Below, piece by piece: positions 1-8,499 of a DNA stretch of 64,000 nt. Each line of letters begins with the position of its first letter. Within the stretch, counting starts at the first letter, position 1. The notes below the pieces were generated by a model, which was given only the letters and a program-made list of their open reading frames with translations, did not search any database and was not told where the DNA came from. Source of the stretch: Rikenella sp031549665. GTDB lineage: Bacteria; Bacteroidota; Bacteroidia; Bacteroidales; Rikenellaceae. The stretch is taken from NCBI GenBank assembly GCA_031549665.1, contig JAVBPJ010000008.1, positions 23,881 through 87,880 of the forward strand. The letters run 5' to 3'. Position numbers and translations under genes: made by a program.

Positions 1-1
1 A

Positions 2-2569
2 CTGTTGCGCATGGGCGAGACCCTTTTTCGGGAGAGCTACCAACCCAACGCGCTGCCTCCCGAGGAGCTGTCCGCCCGGTTCGAAGCCATCGGCGCCGAA
101 CTGCAAAAACAGTGGATCCCCATACAGGCCGACGCCGAGGAGGCGCTCCGGATCATCGAACAGGCGGGCCTGCAACCCGACGATTTCTTTCAGGGCAAAA
201 GGGGATTTGCTGCAGCCTTGACCCGCTGGGCTTCCTACAAACGCCTGCCGCTCAACGGCGAACTTTCGATCAGCTCATTCTACGCCGCCGCGATGGAAGA
301 TTCCGAGGGCTGGTTTGCCAAAAAATCGCCGCACCGCCCCCTGCTTTCCGGCCTTGCCGACACGTTGATGCCGCTGGTGCAGTCGGTCGGTCGGCAGGTC
401 GAACGGTTGCAAGAGGCCCACACCAGCTACCTGCTGATCCGCGAGAACCTGGGCAAAAGCCTGCTGCTGGGCAAACTCGACGCCGAGGTCGAAGCGGTGT
501 GCGCCCGCCGCAACGTGGTGTTGCTGCAACGCACGGTCGATCTGGTACACCGGCTCGTGAGCGGCAACGACGCGCCCTTTATCTACGAAAAGGTGGGCGG
601 CACGTACGACCGCTACCTGATCGACGAATTTCAGGACACCTCGCAAAAGCAGTGGGAAAACTTCCAGCCGCTGCTCGAAAACGCACTGGCCGCCACCGAG
701 GGCGATGCCGCGCTGCTGATCGGCGACGTCAAACAGTCGATCTACCGCTGGCGGGGCGGAAGCTGGCGCGTTCTGGGGTCGGAAGCCGAGGAGCGGTTCG
801 CCGGACAGCTCGCTCCCACCGCCCCCATGACCACCAACTGGCGCAGCGAACGCAACATCATCGACTTCAACAACCACCTGATCGGCCACGCCGTCGAGCA
901 GGACCAACGGCAGATCGCCTCCCTGCTTCCCGCCTCGGCGGAGTGGGACGAACTGCGGGGATTGCTCGAACACTCGTACCGGGACTCCCGGCAACAGGCC
1001 AACCCGGCCCGCGAACAGGCCGCTCCGGAGGGGTATGCCGAAATCACCCCCTGCCTGCGCAGCGAACAGTACACCCTGTTGGCGCAACGGGTCGAGGAAC
1101 TTACCACGCGGGGCTACCCCCTGCGCCAGATCGCCGTGCTGACCCGCACCCGGAAGCAGGCCGAGGAGGCGGCCCACGCGCTGCTCCAGGCCGGGTTCGC
1201 CATCATCAGCCCCGAAGCCCTGCTGCTGGCGAGTTCGCCCGTGGTGGGGTTTGTCGTCGCCCTGTTCCGCCTGGCCCTCGATCCCGCCCACCCCGTGGCC
1301 CGCGCCCAGTACAACGCTTTCCTCGGACGGTCCTACACCGATGCGATCGACCCGGCCGGGGGCGCCTTGCTCGAAGAGTTGCCCCGCCGTCCGTCGGTCG
1401 AAGCCTTCGAACGGGTGGTGGCCCACTTTGCGCTGGGCGAACGGCCGAACGACGTAGCTTTCCTGCAGGCGTTCGGGCAAGAGGTGTTCGCCCTGCACCG
1501 CGAGGGGTATTCCGACCTGCGGGCCGTACTCAACTGGTGGGAAGAGCAACAGGGGAAAAAGACCCTCTACCTACCCTCCGAGCAGGACGCCGTAACCATC
1601 CTCACGATCCACAAAGCCAAGGGGCTGGAATTTCCGTGCGTGCTGATCCCCTCGTGCGACTGGAGCCTGCTTCCCCGCCCGGGCGGGCTGTTGTGGTGCC
1701 GGTCCGACCGAGCGCCCTTCGACCGGCTCGACCGCCTGCCCGTCCCCTACAAAAAAGCGACGCTGGGAAGCTGTTTCTCCGGAGATTACCTGCGCGAGAG
1801 CGTCTACTCCCACATCGACAACATCAACCTGCTGTACGTGGCACTGACCCGCGCGGGCCGCGAACTTTACCTGTTCTACGACAGCGCGGGCGTGCAGGCG
1901 GGTAGCGTAAACAGCCTGGTGGATTCGTTTTGCGACTGGTCGGAGCTGCGCCGCGAGGGCGATTCGTTCTGTTTCGGGGAGAAAGGCTACATCACGCAGC
2001 CCGCGGCAGCCGCGCCCGAAAGTCTCCGTTTCCTGGAGCGCCTCCCCTCGCGCGAGGCGGCGCAGAACATTCGGATCAGCCTGGCCTCGGACCGCTATTT
2101 CGGCAACGACCACGACGACGTGTCGCCCCGCCGGTACGGCATCACCATGCACCGCCTGTTCAGCCGGATCGAAACGGTGGACGACCTGCCCGGCGCGCTG
2201 GAGCGGATGATCCTGGGCGGCGAGATCGCCCCCGCCGACCGCGACCGCATCGAAACGCTGGCCGCCGAGGCGCTCCGGCAGCCCGTCGTCGCCCAATGGT
2301 TCGACCCCGAAGCCGGATGGAGGATCCGCAGCGAACAGGAGATTCTGGTGCGGGAAGGGAACCGCCGCCCCGACCGCGTGATGACCCGCGGCGACCAGGC
2401 GCGTGTGGTCGACTACAAATTCGGCGCGCTGCAAAGGCCCGAATACCGCCGGCAGGTGGAAAATTACCTTCAACTGTTGCAACAGATGGGATATTCCGAC
2501 GTTTTGGGTTACCTTTGGTACGTCGAACAGGGAGCGATTGAGGAGGTAACGACACCCACACCTGCTTAA
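2..2569 (+). CDS. AddA-like UvrD/RecB helicase-nuclease, 5' truncated by window edge
   Basis: This is the C-terminal roughly 855 residues of an SF1 ATP-dependent DNA helicase with a RecB-type nuclease, which would process double-strand breaks for recombination. Visible motifs (numbered from position 5) are Walker B/motif II DEFQDTS near residue 207, motif III GDVKQSIYRWRGG near 240, motif V HKAKGLEF near 535 and motif VI LLYVALTRA near 610. The PD-(D/E)XK nuclease core is RPDRV followed by VVDYKFG near 802. The N-terminal Walker A motif is absent and the frame is open to the window edge, so the gene begins upstream. An AddB-like partner would be expected upstream but is out of view. The next gene starts 14 bp downstream, suggesting co-transcription. 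Confidence 0.88.
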   Translation: MLRMGETLFRESYQPNALPPEELSARFEAIGAELQKQWIPIQADAEEALRIIEQAGLQPDDFFQGKRGFAAALTRWASYKRLPLNGELSISSFYAAAMEDSEGWFAKKSPHRPLLSGLADTLMPLVQSVGRQVERLQEAHTSYLLIRENLGKSLLLGKLDAEVEAVCARRNVVLLQRTVDLVHRLVSGNDAPFIYEKVGGTYDRYLIDEFQDTSQKQWENFQPLLENALAATEGDAALLIGDVKQSIYRWRGGSWRVLGSEAEERFAGQLAPTAPMTTNWRSERNIIDFNNHLIGHAVEQDQRQIASLLPASAEWDELRGLLEHSYRDSRQQANPAREQAAPEGYAEITPCLRSEQYTLLAQRVEELTTRGYPLRQIAVLTRTRKQAEEAAHALLQAGFAIISPEALLLASSPVVGFVVALFRLALDPAHPVARAQYNAFLGRSYTDAIDPAGGALLEELPRRPSVEAFERVVAHFALGERPNDVAFLQAFGQEVFALHREGYSDLRAVLNWWEEQQGKKTLYLPSEQDAVTILTIHKAKGLEFPCVLIPSCDWSLLPRPGGLLWCRSDRAPFDRLDRLPVPYKKATLGSCFSGDYLRESVYSHIDNINLLYVALTRAGRELYLFYDSAGVQAGSVNSLVDSFCDWSELRREGDSFCFGEKGYITQPAAAAPESLRFLERLPSREAAQNIRISLASDRYFGNDHDDVSPRRYGITMHRLFSRIETVDDLPGALERMILGGEIAPADRDRIETLAAEALRQPVVAQWFDPEAGWRIRSEQEILVREGNRRPDRVMTRGDQARVVDYKFGALQRPEYRRQVENYLQLLQQMGYSDVLGYLWYVEQGAIEEVTTPTPA

Positions 2570-2583
2570 ACCGCTCAATCACA

Positions 2584-5340
2584 ATGAATAGATCAACACG
2601 CATCGCCCTGCTTTTGCTGGCGGGGTCGTTCACTTTCGCCGCCGCCCAGAAAAAGGTGCTGGGGATCGACGACTTCGACCGCTGGAACCAGATCGGCGCT
2701 CCCCGAATCAGCGACAACGGGCAGTGGATCGCCTACGAACTCAAACCGGCCTGGGGCGAAGGAGCCGCGCTGCTGCTGTACAACACCCAAACCAACCAAA
2801 GCGACACGCTGCGGCGGGCTACGGGGGCCACTTTTTTCGGCAACGACCAATGGCTCGCCTGCAAAATAACCCCCACCTGGGAGCAGAACCGGCAGGCCAA
2901 AATCAAGAAATTGACCGGCGACCGCGCCCCGCAGGACAGCCTCCTTGTCCTGTCGCTGGCCACAGGCGCCCAGACCCGCGTTCCGAACGGAGGAAAGAGC
3001 CTGCAGGTGGCCGAAGAGGGAACCCGTTACGCCTTTCTGCGCGAAATCACCCCGCCCAAAGACACCACCGACAAGAAAGCCCCCAAGCCCAAAAAATTCA
3101 GCCGCCTGGTGGTGGTCGACCCAGCCCGGGGCGACAGCCTGACGGTGGACAGCGTGGAGAGCTACAAACTGTCGAAAAACGGCCGCACGGTACTCTACGC
3201 CCTCAAGGGCGACAGCCTGCGCGGGGTGGGGATGATCGAAAACGGAAAGATACATTCGCTCTATACCGCCAAACAGGGCAAAGTCGCCGCGCTGGCCCTC
3301 GACGAACAGGGCGGTCAGGCCGCCTATCTGCTCACGGCCGATACCACCGACACGGGGCGTTTCCAACTCTTCTACACCCGTGTCGGCAAGCCCGCGCCCA
3401 AAGCGATTGCCGAGCAGGGGGCCCCGAACGGATTCGTGCTGACGGTCAACAGCGCGCCGAGCTTCTCGAAAGAGGGTTCGCGGCTCGAATTCGGCATGGC
3501 CCCCAAGCCCAAAGAGGTGCCGAAAGACACCCTTTCGCCCGACGAAAAATTTTCGGTCGACCTGTGGAGTTGGAACGACACCACGCTGATGACCCAACAG
3601 ATCGCCACCGCCGAACAGCTCAAAAAACGCACCTACAAGGCCGTTTATCTGCCCAAAACGGGCCGTTGGGAGTTGTTGGGCGATCCCCACATGGAGCGCA
3701 TCGTCTTTGCCGAGGGCAAAGGCAAAGGGCTTGGCGAAGAAGCCCCCTACGCCCTGGGGATGGACGATTCGCCCTACGAATGGGCCAGTTCGTGGGACAA
3801 CCCCGCGGGAGCCGACCTCTACCGGATCGACCTGGCCAACGGGGCGCGGGAACTGTTGGTAAAGCGGGCGTTGAGCCGCAGCTACCTCAGCCCGTCGTCC
3901 AGGTACGTGCTCTATTATGACCCGAGAACCACCGCCTGGTGGTCGGTCGAGACGGCCTCGGGAACCACACGCAACCTCACCGAGGCGATCCCCTATCCGC
4001 TGTACGAGGCCGACAACGACCTGCCCAGCGACCCCTCGCCCGAAGGATTCGGCGGATGGACCGCCACCGACAAAGCGATCATCTACGACCGTTTCGACCT
4101 GTGGCTGGTGGACCCCTCGGGAAAAACCACCCCCCTCTGCCTGACCGCCGGAGCGGGCCGACGGGACAGCACCACGCTGCGCTACGTGCGCCTGACGCGC
4201 GAAGACCCGCTGGCAAACCCCGCCCAACCGATGCTGTTGAGCGCCTTTAACCACGCCACCAAGCAGGGAGGCTACTGCCGCCGCTCGACCGACGGCGGCG
4301 TGCAGCCCCTGCTCGCCAGCGACCACCTGTACACCTTTGTGGCCAAGGCCGAAAAGGCCGACCGGCTGCTGTGGCAACGCGAAAATTTTGTCGACTACCG
4401 CGACCTGTGGACCTCCGACCTTTCGCTCGACCAGCTCCGGCGGGTCAGCACGGCCAACCCCCAGCAGAGCGACTACCGGTGGGGGTCGGTGCGGCGGACA
4501 AGCTACACCGACATGAACGGGATTGAGCGCGAGGGACTGCTCTACCTGCCCGAAGATTACGACCCCGCCAAACGCTACCCCACCATCCTCTACTTCTACG
4601 AGCGCCACACGGACGGCATCCACAAGCACGTCCACCCGCAACCCAGCTGGTCGATCGTGATTCCGGCGGTTTGCACCAGCCAGGAGTATGTGGTCTTTAT
4701 GCCCGACATTCACTACCGGATCGGATTCCCCGGTCAAAGCTGCTACGACGCCGTGATGGGAGCCGCCAAAACGTTGATCGACCGGGGCATTGCCGACCCG
4801 GCCCGCATGGGGCTGCAGGGACAAAGCTGGGGCGGCTATCAAATCGCCTACCTGGTTACCCGCACCGACCTGTTCCGCTGCGCCAGCGCCGGAGCGCCCG
4901 TGAGCAACATGACTTCGGCCTTCGGGGGCATCCGCTGGGGAACGGGCATCCCGCGCATGTTCCAATACGAACGGGGACAGAGCCGGATCGGCGGCAGCCT
5001 GTGGGAAAAACCGATCGAATACATCGAAAACTCGCCGCTCTTTTTCGCCCCCAAAGTGCGCACCCCGATTCTTCTGCGCCACGACGACGCCGACGAGGCG
5101 GTGCCGTGGTACCAGGGGATCGAATACTTTCTGGCCCTGCGCCGGGCCGGGGTTCCGGTGTGGATGCTCAACTACAACGGGCAACCGCACAACCTGCGCA
5201 GCTACCCCGCCCGCCGCGATTGGGACCGGCGGATGATGCAGTTTTTCGACCACTACCTCAAGGATACCCCCGCTCCGCGCTGGATGCGCGAGGGGATTTC
5301 GATCACCGAAAAGGGGGTCGATCAGAAGTACGATTTTTAA
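2584..5340 (+). CDS. Secreted S9 family (prolyl oligopeptidase-type) serine peptidase
   Basis: A 918-residue exported peptidase. Residues 1-21 form a signal peptide ending AAAQ. A long N-terminal half, probably a beta-propeller, is followed by an alpha/beta-hydrolase domain from about residue 640. The catalytic triad is visible: nucleophile in GQSWGG (Ser about 748), Asp in RHDDADEAVPW (about 834) and His in NGQPHNL (about 867). The family cleaves after proline or dipeptide units in oligopeptides, so a role in periplasmic peptide use is likely. It starts 14 bp after the helicase gene, and a hairpin follows its stop. The exact substrate cannot be read from sequence. Confidence 0.9.
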   Translation: MNRSTRIALLLLAGSFTFAAAQKKVLGIDDFDRWNQIGAPRISDNGQWIAYELKPAWGEGAALLLYNTQTNQSDTLRRATGATFFGNDQWLACKITPTWEQNRQAKIKKLTGDRAPQDSLLVLSLATGAQTRVPNGGKSLQVAEEGTRYAFLREITPPKDTTDKKAPKPKKFSRLVVVDPARGDSLTVDSVESYKLSKNGRTVLYALKGDSLRGVGMIENGKIHSLYTAKQGKVAALALDEQGGQAAYLLTADTTDTGRFQLFYTRVGKPAPKAIAEQGAPNGFVLTVNSAPSFSKEGSRLEFGMAPKPKEVPKDTLSPDEKFSVDLWSWNDTTLMTQQIATAEQLKKRTYKAVYLPKTGRWELLGDPHMERIVFAEGKGKGLGEEAPYALGMDDSPYEWASSWDNPAGADLYRIDLANGARELLVKRALSRSYLSPSSRYVLYYDPRTTAWWSVETASGTTRNLTEAIPYPLYEADNDLPSDPSPEGFGGWTATDKAIIYDRFDLWLVDPSGKTTPLCLTAGAGRRDSTTLRYVRLTREDPLANPAQPMLLSAFNHATKQGGYCRRSTDGGVQPLLASDHLYTFVAKAEKADRLLWQRENFVDYRDLWTSDLSLDQLRRVSTANPQQSDYRWGSVRRTSYTDMNGIEREGLLYLPEDYDPAKRYPTILYFYERHTDGIHKHVHPQPSWSIVIPAVCTSQEYVVFMPDIHYRIGFPGQSCYDAVMGAAKTLIDRGIADPARMGLQGQSWGGYQIAYLVTRTDLFRCASAGAPVSNMTSAFGGIRWGTGIPRMFQYERGQSRIGGSLWEKPIEYIENSPLFFAPKVRTPILLRHDDADEAVPWYQGIEYFLALRRAGVPVWMLNYNGQPHNLRSYPARRDWDRRMMQFFDHYLKDTPAPRWMREGISITEKGVDQKYDF

Positions 5341-5355
5341 GGGGGGGGTATCTTA

Positions 5356-5371
5356 CCGCCATTCTTGGCGG
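5356..5371. terminator. Hairpin between convergent S9 peptidase and mqnD
   Basis: Stem CCGCCA / TGGCGG with a four-base TTCT loop lies 16 bp past the peptidase stop and 33 bp before the end of the converging mqnD. There is no clear U-tract on either strand. It probably acts as a shared terminator. Confidence 0.45.
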
Positions 5372-5403
5372 AACGGGAAACTCCGCTGAATCCGCCCGGG
5401 CGG

Positions 5404-6195
5404 CTACACGTATTCGATTTGTTCGAGGCCGGTGAGTCGCTCGACGGCGCGGCGGGCCTGTTCGTCCAGATCGAGCGAATGGGCGTTCACAAAACAGTCG
5501 ATGTGCTGCCTGCGCACGGCGGGCGAAAGCTCTTGCGCGTGCAGTCGCACAAATTCGGCCGAGGCCTCGGGATGTTCCAGGGCGTAGGCCACGCTTTGCC
5601 GCACCTCGTCCGAAACACGGCGGGCCTCTTCGAGCGGAACGCTCCGGTGGATCAGGATCGCGCCCAGCGGAATGGGCAGGCCCGTGGACTCCTCCCACCG
5701 TTCACCCAAATCGGCCACCAGGCGCAGTCCCCTTTCGGCATACGTAAACCGGCCCTCGTGGATCAGCACGCCGGCATCGACCTCTCCGCGCACGACCGCT
5801 TCGGCGATTTCGGAAAAGAGCATCGGCTGCTTCCGCACGGCGTCAACCTCGGGAAACAGGCGGCTGAGCAGGGCGTTGGCCGTTGTGTCGATCCCCGGAA
5901 TAGCCACGGTGGCGCCAGCCAGGTCGGCTTCGGCCAGCGGGCGGCGGCTCACCAGTACAGGACCGTTGCCGCGCCCCAAAGCGCCGCCGCTGCGCAGCAG
6001 GCGGTAGCGGTCGGCCACGCGGGGCAGCAGGGCGTAGCTCACTTTCACCAACTGTTCCCCTTCGCCCAGGGCGGCCCGGTTCAGGGCGTCGATGTCGTCG
6101 AAAAAGGGTTGGTAACCGCCCCCGCCCACCAGCCCGTGGATCAGGGCGTGGAACGCAAAGGTGTCGTTGGGACAAGGGGAGAGGTGGAGCCTCAT
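5404..6195 (-). CDS. mqnD: 1,4-dihydroxy-6-naphthoate synthase (futalosine menaquinone pathway)
   Basis: A 263-residue MqnD-family enzyme that converts cyclic dehypoxanthinyl futalosine to 1,4-dihydroxy-6-naphthoate, a late step of menaquinone synthesis by the futalosine route. The N-terminus carries the family signature SPCPNDTFAF, and the two-lobed periplasmic-binding-protein-like fold is suggested by segments such as GATVAIPG and GVLIHEGRFTY. The start at 6195 is set by an ATGA overlap with the stop of the upstream gene, which implies translational coupling. The next pathway gene in the window, mqnC, is 47 kb away, so the pathway is scattered. Confidence 0.88.
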   Translation of the reverse strand: MRLHLSPCPNDTFAFHALIHGLVGGGGYQPFFDDIDALNRAALGEGEQLVKVSYALLPRVADRYRLLRSGGALGRGNGPVLVSRRPLAEADLAGATVAIPGIDTTANALLSRLFPEVDAVRKQPMLFSEIAEAVVRGEVDAGVLIHEGRFTYAERGLRLVADLGERWEESTGLPIPLGAILIHRSVPLEEARRVSDEVRQSVAYALEHPEASAEFVRLHAQELSPAVRRQHIDCFVNAHSLDLDEQARRAVERLTGLEQIEYV

Positions 6196-7076
6196 AACTT
6201 GCGCAGCTCTACCTTTCCCGTACCGGTGTTGGTAAAGTTGGCCGTACCGGACTGCTCGACGGCTCCGGAGGAGGCCACCCGAACCGTCAGGCGGGTCAGG
6301 CCCGACAGGCGGCCTACGGTTTGTTGCACCGTGCATTGGCCCATTTCGGCCGAGGCGCTCTCCTGCAAACGGAACTGCAGCCGCGCGGCATTGCCCGCCA
6401 GAACGGCCGTGGAGAGACCCCGCAGGTAAAGGGTTGCCTGGTCGAGGCCTTCGAGGATGGCCCGCAGTTTCGACGCCCTTCCCTGCACGCAGGTGAGTTT
6501 GCCGGGAATGACCAGTTTGGCCGATTTCAACTCGGCGAAGTCGGTCAGTTCGATTTCGGCATCGTCGGCGCGCAATTCACTGAGGCTGACCGCAGAGAAG
6601 CCCGAAAGTTTCATCGTAAACGTTCCCGGGGTGCTGCAGGCCGTAGCGGCGATCAGGGTTGCGGAACCGCCCATTCGCAGGGAGGTCAGCCGGTTGATTT
6701 TTACCCACACTTTGGGGCGGGGAGCCTCCATGCGATTCAGGTGCGAGGTGGTGAGGCCCCGCAGATCGAGCCGCAGCACGCCCGCCGTGTCGCGTTCGCA
6801 CACCAGGTGGGAGAGCAGCAGGCTGTCGATCTCCATTTTTACCTCGGTGGCCGACGGATCGTCGACTTGCAGGAATTGCACGTCGAAATTTCCGCGAACG
6901 TCCAGCCCGCAAAGGGATTGCCCCTGAAAAGAGACCAGTGTGGCGGGGATTCCTCCGACCGCGGGGATTTCCGTTACGGGGAACTCCGCTTCGGCGCGAG
7001 CCAACCCCACTCCCGCACAAAGGCAAAGGAGTGCCGATCCGAGGATCATCCGCAGGGTTGCTACTCTTTTTTTCAT
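6192..7076 (-). CDS. Secreted DUF2807 (head GIN domain)-like protein
   Basis: A 294-residue exported protein with an N-terminal signal peptide (MKKRVATLRMILGSALLCLC onward, cleavage near residue 30). The body is a repetitive beta-rich pattern with motifs such as VRGNFDVQF and alternating short hydrophobic strands, as in the DUF2807 putative auto-transporter adhesin family. No function is established for that family. An ATG at 7076 (MKKR) is preferred over the longer in-frame extension because it begins a good signal peptide and lies downstream of a -7 element. Its stop overlaps the mqnD start by 4 bp, an odd pairing of an envelope protein with a menaquinone enzyme. Confidence 0.7.
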   Translation of the reverse strand: MKKRVATLRMILGSALLCLCAGVGLARAEAEFPVTEIPAVGGIPATLVSFQGQSLCGLDVRGNFDVQFLQVDDPSATEVKMEIDSLLLSHLVCERDTAGVLRLDLRGLTTSHLNRMEAPRPKVWVKINRLTSLRMGGSATLIAATACSTPGTFTMKLSGFSAVSLSELRADDAEIELTDFAELKSAKLVIPGKLTCVQGRASKLRAILEGLDQATLYLRGLSTAVLAGNAARLQFRLQESASAEMGQCTVQQTVGRLSGLTRLTVRVASSGAVEQSGTANFTNTGTGKVELRKL

Positions 7077-7094
7077 GGTTCCGCCGAATTTGTG

Positions 7095-7102
7095 TAACTT
7101 TG
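7095..7102 (+). promoter_or_regulatory. -7 element TAACTTTG for pdxA
   Basis: It matches the Bacteroidota TAnnTTTG consensus exactly, giving a predicted transcript start near 7106 and a leader of about 74 nt before pdxA. It forms one arm of a perfect 12-bp inverted repeat with the opposing promoter at 7133-7140. Confidence 0.6.
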
Positions 7103-7132
7103 TGGGGTATCGAGTACACGACTCGCTGCAAA

Positions 7133-7140
7133 CAAAGTTA
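7133..7140 (-). promoter_or_regulatory. -7 element TAACTTTG (minus strand) for the DUF2807-mqnD operon
   Basis: Reverse complement of CAAAGTTA. The predicted start is near 7129, with a leader of about 53 nt. The promoter faces the pdxA promoter, so the two transcripts would overlap by about 25 nt. Confidence 0.6.
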
Positions 7141-7179
7141 CACTTTTTTGCAGAAAATAGCACTTAAGCCCCATCCCCT

Positions 7180-8304
7180 ATGAATAAAATACGTGTCGGC
7201 ATCACGCACGGCGACCTGAACGGAATCAGTTACGAGGTCATTATCAAGACGTTGCTCGATCCGCGCATGCTGGAACTTTGCACGCCGATCGTCTACGGTT
7301 CGCCCAAAGCGGCGGGCCATTACAAAAAAGTGGTTCCGGGAGCCGAAAATTTCAGTTTCAACCTGATCACCAGCCCCGAACAGGCTCACGGAAAGCGGGC
7401 CAACCTGATCGCCGTGGGCGACGACAACCTGACCATCGAACCGGGAACTCCCACTGTCCTGAGCGGCCAGTACGCCATCGCCTCGCTGCGGGCGGCGGTA
7501 CGCGACATGCAGGCGGGGAAGCTCGACGTGCTGGTTACCTGCCCCATCAACAAAAAAAACACGGCGGGCGGCGACTTCGGCTTCATCGGCCATACCGAAT
7601 ACCTGGCCAAGGAGTTCGGCGACACCGAACCGCTGATGTTCATGATCAGCGGCGCGCTCAAGGTGGGCCTGGTAACGATGCACCTGCCGCTGGCCGAGGT
7701 ACCCAGGCAGGTAACCTCGGAAAAGATCCTGCACCAACTGCGGGCCATGAAACGGTCGATGGAGCGCGACTTCCGGGTGCGCCAGCCGCGCATCGCGGTG
7801 CTGGGCCTCAACCCGCACGCGGGCGACGACGGACTGCTTGGCTCCGAAGAGAAAGAGATCATCCTTCCGGCCCTGCAATCGGCAGGATACGAGAACATTC
7901 TGGCAACGGGCCCCTTCGCCGCCGACGGCTTTTTCGGAAGCGGCACATACACCAAATTCGACGCCGTTCTGGCCATGTACCACGACCAGGGGCTGGCTCC
8001 GTTCAAGGCGTTGAGCTTTGCCGACGGGGTGAACTTCACGGCGGGCATTTCGGTGGTGCGTACCTCGCCTGCCCACGGTGTCGGCTTTGACATCGCCGGA
8101 CAGGGGGTGGCCGATCCCTCGCCGCTGCGGGCGGCCATTTTCCAGGCGATTGATATTTTCCGCAACCGGCAGTGGTTTGACGAAATGACGGCCAACCCGC
8201 TAAAAATACAGCCCCAGCGCGCCGAACGATCGGGCCGCGGAGGCGGCCACCACCGCGAACGCGACGCCAACGTGTCGGAACTCGTCGCCGAAGGGGAGGT
8301 GTGA
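7180..8304 (+). CDS. pdxA: 4-hydroxythreonine-4-phosphate dehydrogenase
   Basis: A 374-residue PdxA-family enzyme, which oxidises 4-phosphohydroxy-L-threonine in the DXP-dependent pyridoxal phosphate pathway in the cytosol. The three metal-binding histidines typical of the family are present in GHTEYL (His138), MHLPL (His168), LNPHAG (His213) and YHDQG (His268), and the substrate loop VRTSPAHG is intact. The C-terminal 35 residues, rich in Arg, Gly and His, extend beyond the usual family end and look disordered. It is monocistronic, with its own -7 element upstream and a strong hairpin downstream. Confidence 0.93.
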   Translation: MNKIRVGITHGDLNGISYEVIIKTLLDPRMLELCTPIVYGSPKAAGHYKKVVPGAENFSFNLITSPEQAHGKRANLIAVGDDNLTIEPGTPTVLSGQYAIASLRAAVRDMQAGKLDVLVTCPINKKNTAGGDFGFIGHTEYLAKEFGDTEPLMFMISGALKVGLVTMHLPLAEVPRQVTSEKILHQLRAMKRSMERDFRVRQPRIAVLGLNPHAGDDGLLGSEEKEIILPALQSAGYENILATGPFAADGFFGSGTYTKFDAVLAMYHDQGLAPFKALSFADGVNFTAGISVVRTSPAHGVGFDIAGQGVADPSPLRAAIFQAIDIFRNRQWFDEMTANPLKIQPQRAERSGRGGGHHRERDANVSELVAEGEV

Positions 8305-8385
8305 CTCCCTTGAATCCAGGGATAAACGCCTGCTACCCGGCGAGAAAGAACAACCACTCCGAAAAACAGAGTCGGCAATAACAAT

Positions 8386-8414
8386 CGAGGCGAGGCCCTG
8401 CGGGCCCCGCCTCG
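8386..8414. terminator. Long hairpin between convergent pdxA and gdhA
   Basis: A 13-bp stem with one mismatch (CGAGGCGAGGCCC against GGGCCCCGCCTCG) and a TGC loop, followed on the plus strand by ACTCATTTT. It lies in the 195-bp gap between the ends of pdxA and gdhA, so a bidirectional terminator is likely. No other gene is seen in the gap. Confidence 0.6.
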
Positions 8415-8499
8415 ACTCATTTTCAGCGCATTGGCGGCGCGTGTTCGGTTCAGCGTGTCGGGACAAGCTACATGAGCGCGCCGGAATCGCCGAAGCCTT

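Noticed and set aside
2593..5253. 886-codon open frame antisense to the S9 peptidase
   Set aside because: It mirrors the real gene's codon phase in high-GC DNA, shows no domain, and the plus-strand gene has a clear catalytic triad and signal peptide.
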